DNA of 64,000 bases from Halomonas getboli (GTDB lineage: Bacteria > Pseudomonadota > Gammaproteobacteria > Pseudomonadales > Halomonadaceae): NCBI RefSeq assembly GCF_023094245.1, contig NZ_JALMEW010000004.1:124001-188000 (forward strand). The letters run 5' to 3'. Shown piece by piece: positions 42,375 to 50,729 of this stretch. Position 1 is the first letter of the stretch. The number at the start of each line of letters is the position of its first letter. A model generated the notes under the pieces. The model was given only the letters and a program-made list of their open reading frames with translations. It was not told where the DNA came from and searched no databases. The translations under genes and the position numbers were made by a program.

Positions 42375-43394
42375 TCACCGTGTCATCTGAATGCGTACCC
42401 GACGTCGCCGGGCCGTGGCGTGGGCCTCGGGCTGGACGAAGGTGGTCCAGCCCAGCTGACAGCTGCCGCCCTCCCCCAGGCGCATGGGGCTCACTTCGCT
42501 TTCCAGGAGCTCGAGCTCCAGGTCGTAGGCCAGGGGCTCACGCAGCACGAACTCCATCAGGGTGCGCAGCGCCTGGTGATCGCGGCCGTCGGGCAGGAAG
42601 TCGCGAAAGCGGGCCAGGTCGAGCCCGTGCAGGCGCAGCGCGAACTTGCCGCTGATGTCGTCGACCCGGCTGCCGGCGATCATGTCCTGGCCCAGAGTCG
42701 AGGCTCCCAGGCCGGTGCGAGTGCGCTGGTCGGGCGGAATCTCGACCCGCCGATGCACCCAGCTCTCGACCTCGACGCCGTCGAGATCGAAGCAATGACC
42801 GACGATGCCGGCGACCACGTCCGGCGAGCGCGATCGGCCGGCCAGCAGGCCGGCGTAGGCCAGCATCTTGCTCCAGTTGATCGGCGTCTCGCCGCGCAGG
42901 CGGTCGTCGGCCAGGCCGACCAGGGCGAAGATCGCCGCCGAGAAGCCGTCCGCCGCGCCGTCCTGGTAACGCACGTGCTGGCGATACTTGCGCCAGCCGC
43001 GATGCAGCAGCGACAGCACCCGATGGTTGAACAGATTCAGGAAGTCACCGGCCGCGCCCTCGCGATGGGCCTCCGCGTGGGCCATCGCCTCGAGGTAGTA
43101 GCCCGGCAGCGGCGACTGGGCGCCCTGCAGCCCCAGGAAGCTGACGCGCATGTCGTAATGGCCGGCCGGACTCGGCGTCAGCGAGAGGATGTCGCTGCCC
43201 GGAAAACCCAGCGAGGCCGAGGCCTGGAAGCGCACGCGTTCGCCGGCCGGGTCGGCCTCGCGGTCGCCCTCGAGATCGTCGCCGTGATGCCGGTGGAGCA
43301 GCTCCACCAGCTGATAGAAGTCGTAGCGCCGGGCCCCGTCGACCAGGGGAGCGAGCGCTACATCAGGGGCTGCTGGCCCGGCTGCAAGGTCCAT
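42375..43394 (-). CDS. tssG: T6SS baseplate subunit TssG
   Basis: TssG forms baseplate wedges with TssF and TssE. The 339-residue product shows family landmarks: YDFYQLVELLHRHHGDD, VRFQASASLGFPGSDI, the PLPGYYLEAMA segment, FNHRVLSLLHRGWRKYR and GLAGRSRSPDVVAGIVGHCF-type sequence. It overlaps the tssF 3' end by 37 bp. This is a longer overlap than the 1-4 bp ones elsewhere in the operon; an internal later start cannot be excluded but the N-terminus fits the family. Confidence 0.93.
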   Translation of the reverse strand: MDLAAGPAAPDVALAPLVDGARRYDFYQLVELLHRHHGDDLEGDREADPAGERVRFQASASLGFPGSDILSLTPSPAGHYDMRVSFLGLQGAQSPLPGYYLEAMAHAEAHREGAAGDFLNLFNHRVLSLLHRGWRKYRQHVRYQDGAADGFSAAIFALVGLADDRLRGETPINWSKMLAYAGLLAGRSRSPDVVAGIVGHCFDLDGVEVESWVHRRVEIPPDQRTRTGLGASTLGQDMIAGSRVDDISGKFALRLHGLDLARFRDFLPDGRDHQALRTLMEFVLREPLAYDLELELLESEVSPMRLGEGGSCQLGWTTFVQPEAHATARRRRVRIQMTR

Positions 43395-45121
43395 GCGTAG
43401 CGCTCGCGGTTATGAAGGTTGGTGACGTGCAGCTCGTGGAACGAGTTGATGCTGGCGTACAGCGAGAAGAAGCGGGCCAGCACGCTGGCGAACAGGAACA
43501 GGCTGCCCTCGTCGCCGAAGGCCTCCTGATCCAGGGTCATCTCGGAGCGCAGCCCGCGCACCGGCAGGCCGCGATGCAACCGATCCACCGGCTGGGTCTG
43601 GATATCGACGATGCCGGCCAGGCGCTTCTGGGCGATACGCTCGGCCTGGCGGTCGACCAGGGCGCGGAAGTCGTAGACGCGCAGCACCGAACACAGGGCG
43701 TCGCGATCGAGCAGCGACAGGTAGTTCAGCGACAGGTTGGAGATCAGCGTCCACAGCAGGCTGCCGTCCAGCGTCGGGCGCATGGCTGGGGTCGGCCGGG
43801 TGATGTTGCGAAACTCGGCGAAGGCCGGGCTGTCCTCGGTGGGCACGCAGACATCGCCTACGGTCAGCCGCTCGGGCAGCTCGCGATTGCTGCAGGTCAG
43901 GCTCAGCGAGATGGTCTCGCGCAGCCCCAGACAGGCCTGCTCGTCGCCGCGAACGAAGGAAATGTCGTGATCGAAGCCATCGCCGCGCAGGCTGTCGCGA
44001 ACGCGCACCCGGTAGTAGCGGGCCTCGCGGCCGCGGTCGCGCTCGATCTGGTGCTCGAAGCTCTCGAACGGCACGTAGCGGCGCGGCTCGCCGCGGATGC
44101 GGCCGGTCTCGCTCTCCAGCCAGCCGTCCACCGCATCGACGCTGAACACCTCGTAGTGGGCGGGGAAACGGCTGCTGGGGCGAATCCGGTACTCGCTGCG
44201 CTCACCGCCGAGATCGACCGGATCGGCGTCGTGCTCGAACAGGTTGATCGCCGGGGTGCAGTACAGCGCCAGGTTCTCGTCGCCGATCCGGGCATCCGCC
44301 GGCAAGGTCCGTGAGAAGGTGAAACGCAGCCTGAGGCGCTCGGCCGGGCGCGACGGCAGGACATCGCCCAGCCGCTGCAGGTCGAAGAACTGGAAGGCCT
44401 CGGGGAAGCACAGGTATTCCTGCAGGATCCGGTAGCCCTGGTAGACGTTGCGCGGGTACGGCAGCAGCGCGTCCTCGGCGGCGAAGCCCACTGGCGCCAT
44501 CAAGCGCGTGGGCAGCGCCATCGGCTGGCCGTCGACCTCGAGCTCGATGCCGGCCAGGTAGTGGCTCAGCCACAGGTAGAGAGTGCGCGCTGTGTAGCCG
44601 CTGCCGCCGAGGTGCAGCCGCAGATCGCCCACGCCCAGAGCGTCGAGGGGCTGGTCGCTGTGCACCGCCAGGTCCAGCTCGACCACCGAGGCCTCACGGG
44701 AGTGACGCGCCGCGACACCGTCGTGGGCCAGCGGATAGAGCGTCAGCTCGTGGCAGGTGCGAAAGCCGCAGGCGGTGCCCTCGACCTCGCGACTGGACAG
44801 GCTGGTGCCACGAGGCACCGGCTGGGCGGCGCTCAGACCGTGCCAGTGCGGGGTGAACTGTACCATCGTCATGCTCGGCACCGGGCGCAGATAGTTGGGC
44901 CACAGCATGCCGATCAGCGAGTGGGTCAGCTCGGGAAACTCATCGTCGACCTTCTCGCGCAGCCGACCGGACAGGAAGGCGAAGCCCTCGAGCAGGCGTT
45001 CGACGTCGGGGTCGGTGCTCTGCTCGGACAGGAAGCGGCTGAGGCCAGGATTGCCTTCGGCGAATTCCCGTCCCTGGCGCTTCAGGAAGTCCAGTTCGTC
45101 CCGGTAGTAGCGGTTCAGCAT
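43358..45121 (-). CDS. tssF: T6SS baseplate subunit TssF
   Basis: TssF is the major wedge protein of the baseplate. The 587-residue product begins MLNRYYRDELDFLKRQGREF and contains DPDVERLLEGFAFLSGRLRE, DEFPELTHSLIGMLWPNYLRPVPS (split motif) and C-terminal FASVLARFFSLYASINSF, all diagnostic. It follows tssE by 7 bp. Confidence 0.95.
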   Translation of the reverse strand: MLNRYYRDELDFLKRQGREFAEGNPGLSRFLSEQSTDPDVERLLEGFAFLSGRLREKVDDEFPELTHSLIGMLWPNYLRPVPSMTMVQFTPHWHGLSAAQPVPRGTSLSSREVEGTACGFRTCHELTLYPLAHDGVAARHSREASVVELDLAVHSDQPLDALGVGDLRLHLGGSGYTARTLYLWLSHYLAGIELEVDGQPMALPTRLMAPVGFAAEDALLPYPRNVYQGYRILQEYLCFPEAFQFFDLQRLGDVLPSRPAERLRLRFTFSRTLPADARIGDENLALYCTPAINLFEHDADPVDLGGERSEYRIRPSSRFPAHYEVFSVDAVDGWLESETGRIRGEPRRYVPFESFEHQIERDRGREARYYRVRVRDSLRGDGFDHDISFVRGDEQACLGLRETISLSLTCSNRELPERLTVGDVCVPTEDSPAFAEFRNITRPTPAMRPTLDGSLLWTLISNLSLNYLSLLDRDALCSVLRVYDFRALVDRQAERIAQKRLAGIVDIQTQPVDRLHRGLPVRGLRSEMTLDQEAFGDEGSLFLFASVLARFFSLYASINSFHELHVTNLHNRERYAWTLQPGQQPLM

Positions 45122-45128
45122 GTCGGCC

Positions 45129-45563
45129 TCAGTTCAGGCACTGGTAGCGCTTGTCGTTGAGCAGCAGGTCGATGGTGGTCTGGGTCGTGTCGCGCCCCAG
45201 ATCGAGGATGGCCAGGACCTGGAAGCGCAACTGCAGCGGATTGCCCTCGTTGGGCAGGGTCTCGACCTGGACGCGGCGGACGCGCGGCTCGTAGCGCTCG
45301 ATGCACTCGCGGATGGCGCGCTCGACCTTGAGTTCGAGGTCGAGCACGCCGAGCGTGGCGTCGTTGAAGTCGAGCAGGCCCAGATCCGGGGCACATTCGC
45401 TGTGCCCCGGATGGCTGTTGAGCAGGTCGACCAGATGGCGCTTGATCGAGGCCAGGGTGGCCTCGACCGCCGCGTCGCCCTCAGGCACGGGGCGCGCCGG
45501 GGTCGACAGGCGCTCGAACAGCCGGGCGCCGAGCGGTCCGCTTCGATCCCTGAAGGCGGTCAT
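45129..45563 (-). CDS. tssE: T6SS baseplate subunit TssE
   Basis: TssE is the gp25-like wedge protein that initiates sheath polymerisation. The 144-residue product contains the gp25/lysozyme-like fold (LDFNDATLGVLDLELKVERA, RRVQVETLPNEGNPLQLRFQ) and an N-terminal LGARLFERL motif. The frame is open upstream into tssC, but ATG at 45563 gives the usual length and lies 4 bp after the tssC stop. Confidence 0.94.
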   Translation of the reverse strand: MTAFRDRSGPLGARLFERLSTPARPVPEGDAAVEATLASIKRHLVDLLNSHPGHSECAPDLGLLDFNDATLGVLDLELKVERAIRECIERYEPRVRRVQVETLPNEGNPLQLRFQVLAILDLGRDTTQTTIDLLLNDKRYQCLN

Positions 45564-45567
45564 GACG

Positions 45568-47052
45568 TCAGTCCTTGTCGAGGCGTCCCACCAGCGACAG
45601 CTCGAAGTTGGCGCCCATGTACTTGAAGTGCGGACGCACCGCCAGCGACACCTGATACCAGCCCGGATCGCCCTCGACGTCGGAGACCTGTACCGAGGCG
45701 GCCCGCAGCGGACGGCGGCTGCGCACATCGGCCGGCGGATTCTCCTGGTCGGCGACGTACTGGCGGATCCAGGTGTTGAGCTCGCGCTCGAGATCCTGGC
45801 GCTCCTTCCAGGAGCCGATCTGCTCGCGCTGCAGCACCTTGATGTAGTGGGCCAGGCGATTGACGATGAACACGTAGGGCAGCTGGGTGCCGAGCTTGTA
45901 GTTGGTCTCGGCCTCGCGTCCTTCCGGGGTGTTGGGGAAGGTCTTGGGCTTCTGCACCGAGTTGGCGGAGAAGAAGGCGGCGTTGTCGCTGCCCTTGCGC
46001 ATGGTCAGCGAGATGAAGCCTTCCTCGGCCATCTCGAACTCGCGCCGGTCGGTGACCAGCACCTCGGTGGGAATCTTGCTCTGCACCTGGCCCATGGCCT
46101 CGAAGGTGTGCACCGGCAGGTTCTCCACCGCGCCGCCGCTCTGCGGGCCGATGATGTTCGGCGCCCAGCGGTACTTGGCGAAGCTGTCGTTCAGGCGCTC
46201 GGCGAGCAGATAGGCGGTGTTGCCCCACAGGTAGTGGTCGTGGCTCTCGCTGACCGACTCCTCGTAGTGGAACGACTTGACCGGATTCTCCACCGGATCG
46301 TAGGGCGTGCGCAGCAGGAAGCGCGGTGCGGTGAGACCCAGGTAGCGGGAATCCTCGGATTCGCGCAGGCTGCGCCAGCGGGCGTACTTGGGCCCCTCGA
46401 AGATCGCCTTGAAGTCCTTGATGTTGGGCAGCTCCTCGAAGCTGTCGATGCCGAAGAAGCTCGGCGCCACCGAGGACAGGAAGGGGGCGTGGGACATGGC
46501 GCCGACCGAGGCGGTGTACTGCAGCAGCTTGATGTCCGGGGTGGAAGGCGTGAAGTCGTAGTGACCGATCATCGCCGCCACCGGCTCGCCGCCGAACTGA
46601 CCGTATTCGGCCGCATAGACGTGCTGGTAGAGCCCGCTCTGGCTGATCTCCGGGGCGAACTCGAAGTCGTCGAGCAGCTCTTCCTTGGTGGCATGCAGCA
46701 CGTTGAGCTTGATGTTCTCGCGGAAGTCGGTGCGATCGACCAGCAGCTTGAGGCCGCGCCAGGCCGACTCCAGGTGCTGGAACTGCTGATCGTGCAGGAT
46801 CTCGTCCACCTGATGGCCGATCTTGCGGTCCAGCTCGACGATCATCCGATCGACGACCGACTTGTTGACCTGCTGGTCATCGTCGCTCTTGAGCAGTTCG
46901 CCGATGAAGGCGGCCACGCCCTGCTTGGCCACGTCGTAGCCTTCGTCGGCCGGCGCCATGCGGGTCTGCGCCATCACCTGGTCGAGCAGGGAGACGTCTT
47001 CGGTGCTCTCGGCGGACTGAGTCTGGGCCTGGGTCTGGGTCGATTCGGTCAT
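45568..47052 (-). CDS. tssC: T6SS contractile sheath large subunit TssC
   Basis: TssC (VipB) forms the contractile sheath with TssB. The 494-residue product has an N-terminal extension (about 1-30, Gln/Ser/Thr-rich) and the ClpV-recognised N-terminal helix region. The core landmarks are LESAWRGLKLLVDRTDF, GQFGGEPVAAMIGHYDF, ARWRSLRESEDSRYLGL and the C-terminal AASVQVSDVEGDPGWYQ. It starts 28 bp after tssB. Confidence 0.97.
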   Translation of the reverse strand: MTESTQTQAQTQSAESTEDVSLLDQVMAQTRMAPADEGYDVAKQGVAAFIGELLKSDDDQQVNKSVVDRMIVELDRKIGHQVDEILHDQQFQHLESAWRGLKLLVDRTDFRENIKLNVLHATKEELLDDFEFAPEISQSGLYQHVYAAEYGQFGGEPVAAMIGHYDFTPSTPDIKLLQYTASVGAMSHAPFLSSVAPSFFGIDSFEELPNIKDFKAIFEGPKYARWRSLRESEDSRYLGLTAPRFLLRTPYDPVENPVKSFHYEESVSESHDHYLWGNTAYLLAERLNDSFAKYRWAPNIIGPQSGGAVENLPVHTFEAMGQVQSKIPTEVLVTDRREFEMAEEGFISLTMRKGSDNAAFFSANSVQKPKTFPNTPEGREAETNYKLGTQLPYVFIVNRLAHYIKVLQREQIGSWKERQDLERELNTWIRQYVADQENPPADVRSRRPLRAASVQVSDVEGDPGWYQVSLAVRPHFKYMGANFELSLVGRLDKD

Positions 47053-47080
47053 GGTGCGTACCTCGCCTCCGTGCGGGGAA

Positions 47081-47599
47081 TCAGGAATCTTTCGAGGGGG
47101 CGTCGTCGTCGAGCAGCTGGAGCTCGCTCAACAGCTGATCCCGGGCTTCCGGGTTCTCGATCAGCGCCTGCAGGCGCTCGCGGAACGCCGGCACGTTACC
47201 CAGCGGACCTTTCAGCGCCACCAGCGCCTCGCGCAGCTCGACCAGCTTGCGCAACTCGGGCACCTGGCGCGCCACGCTGTCCGGCGAGAAGTCCTGCAGG
47301 GAGTTGAACTCGAGCTCGACGCCCAGCTCGCGACCGTCGTCCGCGGCGCCTTCCTCGAGGCGATTCGGCACGCTGGTCTGCAGGCCGAGGCCTGCCTCGC
47401 GCATCACGGACTGGAAGTTGTTCTTGTCCACCGAGACGGCATCCCGCTCCTCGATGGGGGTTTCCTCGGCGCCGCCCTTGAAATCGCCGACCACCAGCAG
47501 CTTCTGGGGCAGCTCGGTCTCGGCCTGCTGATCCCCGGTGGCAGGAACGTACTTGATGTTGATGCGCTCTTTGGGCGCAACGGAGCCTTCCTTGGACAT
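47081..47599 (-). CDS. tssB: T6SS contractile sheath small subunit TssB
   Basis: TssB (VipA) heterodimerises with TssC to build the sheath. The 172-residue product starts MSKEGSVAPKERINIKY and contains ELPQKLLVVGDFKG, the family core VELEFNSLQDFSPDSVARQV and a C-terminal coil LRKLVELREALVALKGPLGN. ATG at 47599 has GGGAGAGG upstream. It is the first gene of the main cluster; the 1.1-kb region upstream must hold its promoter. Confidence 0.96.
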   Translation of the reverse strand: MSKEGSVAPKERINIKYVPATGDQQAETELPQKLLVVGDFKGGAEETPIEERDAVSVDKNNFQSVMREAGLGLQTSVPNRLEEGAADDGRELGVELEFNSLQDFSPDSVARQVPELRKLVELREALVALKGPLGNVPAFRERLQALIENPEARDQLLSELQLLDDDAPSKDS

Positions 47600-48543
47600 G
47601 GAGAACCTCTCCCTGCGAATGACGACACTTGTTGGACCAGCAACGACCCGGTTGTTCGTCATGGCATGAACCATGTCGGCGTGACCGAACCGCAACAGTA
47701 GTAGTTTCCCGCCGGATGGAGAGCATGAACGCTCGGCGGGTGAAGAAAACGAGCGCGAGGCTACCACCCTTCACATGACTGTCGAGGGCTTCCACAGTGG
47801 CGCCGCTCTCCCTGCGCCAAGCCCCGCCCTTTCCCTCATTGCACAAAAATGCGCCATTTATCGCGATCTCCAGCCAAACCGGAGGAAAAGATGTTTCTTT
47901 TTGTAACTTAAAAACCCCATGTAAGATATTTCCTACATCACGCGTCTTGAAAGGAGTACGTTAGCAACTCTTTATGTAAGACGTATTCTCACTCTCACCA
48001 CGCAGCGGGTTCCTGAAAGCCTCGTGACGGAAAGCGAACAGATGCACGAAACGGCACATGACGGCCTCCCTTACGGATCGTCATCCTGGGAGTCAGGGGC
48101 TGCCCGCAACGCAATGAAGACAAGGAATCGTGGCGGAGAGCGGAGAGTGGGGTAAGTCAGCGAAAGACAAGGCGGCAGGTCAGGCGCGGCCGACGCCGAG
48201 CATGGCTCGCTGAGGCAGATGGGACCGGTGGGATGTATCGGTCTTCGGGAGCCGGCGATAGCGCAGATCGAGCGCACTCACGCACTCATGGCGCCTCGGG
48301 ATGCTTGCGTTGCCTGCCGATCGCCATTGAGAAGGAGGGACGACTATCCCTGGCGGAGCAATCGATTGAGTCGCGGTGCGAAAAAACTCTCATCGGATAC
48401 GACGAGTGCCGTTCACAGCTTGTGGAACTTTACCTTTCAACAAGCCTACGCTTTGCCCTACTCGGCGGTTCAGCACCTCAAGGAACAGGTCACATTCTGC
48501 TGGGTGATTCATTCGGCCCGAGTCACCCATGCCCTGGCTAGAG
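47600..48543. other. Intergenic region upstream of tssB with AT-rich repeats and no convincing gene
   Basis: About 0.94 kb lies between tssB and the Sel1 pseudogene. The part 47860-47990 is clearly AT-rich against its surroundings and carries an imperfect palindrome ATGTAAGATATTTCCTACAT (47919-47938), a second ATGTAAGA at 47974-47981 and TTGTAA at 47901-47906. These are candidate regulatory sites for the main T6SS operon. From about 48000 to 48543 I see no credible gene: short frames on both strands lack family features and good ribosome sites. This segment may be eroded mobile-element or duplicated sequence. Confidence 0.5.
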
Positions 48544-48723
48544 CTAGCTTCGGCGGCCTGCTCCAGCTCCACTCGGAGGGGGAAGTATCTCGATCCATTC
48601 ATGCTGCCCCCGGAGGCGCATGCCCTCATCCTTGGCGACCTGAACCTCGAGCTCGAGGGACCATACCGGTAGCGATAGAAACATCAGACCACAAAGCAAC
48701 CCACCTAATACATTCTCCCTCAC
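48544..48723 (-). pseudogene. Frameshifted remnant of a fifth Sel1-repeat gene
   Basis: Starting from GTG at 48723, 3 bp after the stop of the previous Sel1 gene, the frame encodes a signal-peptide-like segment (VLGGLLCGLMFLSLPVWS) followed by LELEVQVAKDEGMRLRG, clearly homologous to FEPEVQAAKDEGMRLWG at the mature start of the upstream copies. After EWIEILP the frame is lost and ends at TAG 48544-48546. A +1 frame briefly continues the homology (LEQAAEAS). Sequence beyond is unrelated. This is the truncated end of the tandem array. Confidence 0.8.
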
Positions 48724-48726
48724 AAT

Positions 48727-49725
48727 CTAGAAGCCATATCTCGCCGGAAATTTCGACAGGGGCGGGCCATGATTCAACCATTTTTCTTCGGCTAGCGCTT
48801 CAGCTTCCTGGCGCTGCTCATATGTCAAGAGATCCCGATTTCTTTCCATAAGGCTTTTAGGGTAATGATCACCTGCCTCTTCACGCATTGCATAAAGAAT
48901 TGCCCATCCCTTCACAGGATTCCTCTCCACCCCGCACTGACTGCCCCCAAACTCTTGAAAGGTATCGGGATTAAGGTAACACCACGCAACTCCAAATCTA
49001 GCATCCAACATCCCTGCGCCAGAGACTTTAACTTCCCACTCCCAAGACTCTTGCTCTTTACCTTGCTCCTCCAACATACTAGAAACTGTTCGCATCGCAG
49101 GCACATATCCTTGTTCTGCCGCCTGTCGTGCAAGTTTTTCCGCGTCTTCTAGACGACTCTCTTCCGACCAATAAAAGCCATATCCATCTCGAATCATCTT
49201 GGCCAGACGATCCTGGGCTTCAGGGTTACCGGCTTCTGCGGATTTCTCCAGCCATTCATGGCCTTCATCTCTATCGTCCAGAGCGCCATAAATGTAATAC
49301 AGCGCCAACATGGCGTCGGTGTCTCCGTCCTCGGCTAGAGGCAACTGTTCATCGCGCGCCTTTTCGCGCCAGCCTTCGTCATCTTCGGGGCACTCGCCAC
49401 CAGCGACGCAGGCGCCGCCGCTCCATAGGCGCAGCATCGAATAAGGATCATCATGTCCTGCAGCCTGGAGATACCAATCCATGGCCTCGTGTGATAGTCC
49501 TCTAGCCAGCAGACGGTTCGCCTCCCCCAGATAGTACATGGACTCGACATCTCCCGCCTCGGCGGCCTTCTCAAGATAGGGCTGCATCTTGATCCACTCT
49601 GACAGCCCCCAGAGCCGCATGCCTTCGTCTTTAGCGGCCTGAACCTCGGGCTCGAAGGCCCATGCCGACAGAGGGCATACTAGACATGTAACGAGTAGCA
49701 GGGCGGTACACCATGATCGCCGCAT
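48727..49725 (-). CDS. Exported Sel1-repeat protein, array copy 4 (candidate T6SS immunity)
   Basis: The 332-residue product has a signal peptide (MRRSWCTALLLVTCLVCPLSAWA) with a signal peptidase I type AWA-FE junction, then Sel1-like repeats (AAEAGDVESMYYLGEANRLL, KSAEAGNPEAQDRLAKMIRDG, QAAEQGYVPAMRTVSSML). It is the most diverged intact member: its repeats keep the GGACVAGGECPEDDEGW and VAWCYLNP cysteine-bearing segments but differ in between. ATG at 49725 follows the previous stop by 1 bp. Exported Sel1 proteins beside T6SS effectors are known as immunity proteins; that role is inferred from location. Confidence 0.8.
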   Translation of the reverse strand: MRRSWCTALLLVTCLVCPLSAWAFEPEVQAAKDEGMRLWGLSEWIKMQPYLEKAAEAGDVESMYYLGEANRLLARGLSHEAMDWYLQAAGHDDPYSMLRLWSGGACVAGGECPEDDEGWREKARDEQLPLAEDGDTDAMLALYYIYGALDDRDEGHEWLEKSAEAGNPEAQDRLAKMIRDGYGFYWSEESRLEDAEKLARQAAEQGYVPAMRTVSSMLEEQGKEQESWEWEVKVSGAGMLDARFGVAWCYLNPDTFQEFGGSQCGVERNPVKGWAILYAMREEAGDHYPKSLMERNRDLLTYEQRQEAEALAEEKWLNHGPPLSKFPARYGF

Positions 49726-49726
49726 C

Positions 49727-50728
49727 CTAGTAACCAAAACGCGGTGGGAAGTTAGATAAAGGGGGCTCTTTTTCGACCCACTCTCTTGCTAACATCTTGG
49801 CTTGCTCAATTTCTTCAGAGGTTATTTCGTCTTTGTTACGCCTCATTGCACTTTGCGCAGAATGGTTGCTAGTTTCTTCCACCATAGCTAACAGGATTGC
49901 CCATCCAAGAACGACGTCTTGCTTATTCTGACACATGTCGATTCCAGCTTCGGAATTAAGCTCTTGCGGATTTAAATAGCACCACCCTATCCCGAAGCGC
50001 TCCCCGACATCGCCATGTTCAGAGGCTTTTACAGTCCACTCCCAAGCTTGCTCAGGCTTCTCTTGTTTCTCCAGCACACCTGCTAAGTCACTCATCGCAG
50101 GCACATAGCCCTGTTCTGCAGCCTTACGAAACCACTCCTCAGCGGCTTCCAGACGCCTGGATTCCAAGAAGTACCAGCCCTGGCCGCCACGAATATTCAT
50201 CCCCAGCCGCGTCTGGGCCTCGGGGTTGCCCGCTTCCGCCGCTTTTTCCAGCCATTCCTGTCCATCTCCACTATCGTCCACCAGGCGATAGATATGGTAG
50301 AGTGCCAGCATGGCGTCAGTATCCCCTGCCTCGGCCTTAGGTAGAGTCTCGGCCAGGGCCTTCTCTCGCCAGCCCTCAGCGTCCTTCGGGCATTCGTCAC
50401 CGGCGATGCAGGCGCCGCTCTGGAACAGGCGCAGCATGGCATAGGGTTCGCCTTGCTCGGCAGCTTTGAGATACCAGTCCAGGGCCGCTCGCGTCATATT
50501 CATCATGCGCTGACGACGCTCCGCTTCTCCCATGTAATACATGGCCTCAACATCACCGGCCTCGGCAGCTTGCTCTAGATAGGGCAAAGCCGAAGTCGAG
50601 TGCTGGATGTTGTAAAGGCGCATGCCTTCGTCCTTGGCGGCCTGCACCTCGGGCTCGAAGGCGGAGGCCGATGGAGGACATACCAACCATGCCAGGATCA
50701 GCGGGGCTGTGAACCATGATCTACGCAT
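49727..50728 (-). CDS. Exported Sel1-repeat protein, array copy 3 (candidate T6SS immunity)
   Basis: The 333-residue product has a signal peptide (MRRSWFTAPLILAWLVCPPSASA, then FEPEVQAAKDEGMRLYN) and several Sel1 repeats, with conserved GACIAGDECPKDAEGW and GIGWCYLNPQELN carrying paired cysteines likely oxidised in the periplasm. It ends in PLSNFPPRFGY, a tail shared with copies 1 and 2 in slightly varied form. The C-terminal third (QEKPEQAWEWTVKASEHGDV onward) differs strongly from its neighbours. ATG at 50728 is 1 bp past the stop of copy 2. Confidence 0.8.
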   Translation of the reverse strand: MRRSWFTAPLILAWLVCPPSASAFEPEVQAAKDEGMRLYNIQHSTSALPYLEQAAEAGDVEAMYYMGEAERRQRMMNMTRAALDWYLKAAEQGEPYAMLRLFQSGACIAGDECPKDAEGWREKALAETLPKAEAGDTDAMLALYHIYRLVDDSGDGQEWLEKAAEAGNPEAQTRLGMNIRGGQGWYFLESRRLEAAEEWFRKAAEQGYVPAMSDLAGVLEKQEKPEQAWEWTVKASEHGDVGERFGIGWCYLNPQELNSEAGIDMCQNKQDVVLGWAILLAMVEETSNHSAQSAMRRNKDEITSEEIEQAKMLAREWVEKEPPLSNFPPRFGY

Positions 50729-50729
50729 C

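Noticed and set aside
47840..47856. Possible sigma-54 promoter for tssB (minus strand TGGCGCATTTTTGTGCA)
   Set aside because: The spacing between GG and GC is 11 nt rather than the strict 10, so it should not function as a sigma-54 element.
48219..48851. Plus-strand 210-codon frame near the Sel1 array
   Set aside because: It overlaps the Sel1 pseudogene and the end of an intact Sel1 gene in antisense, has no ribosome site or known motif.
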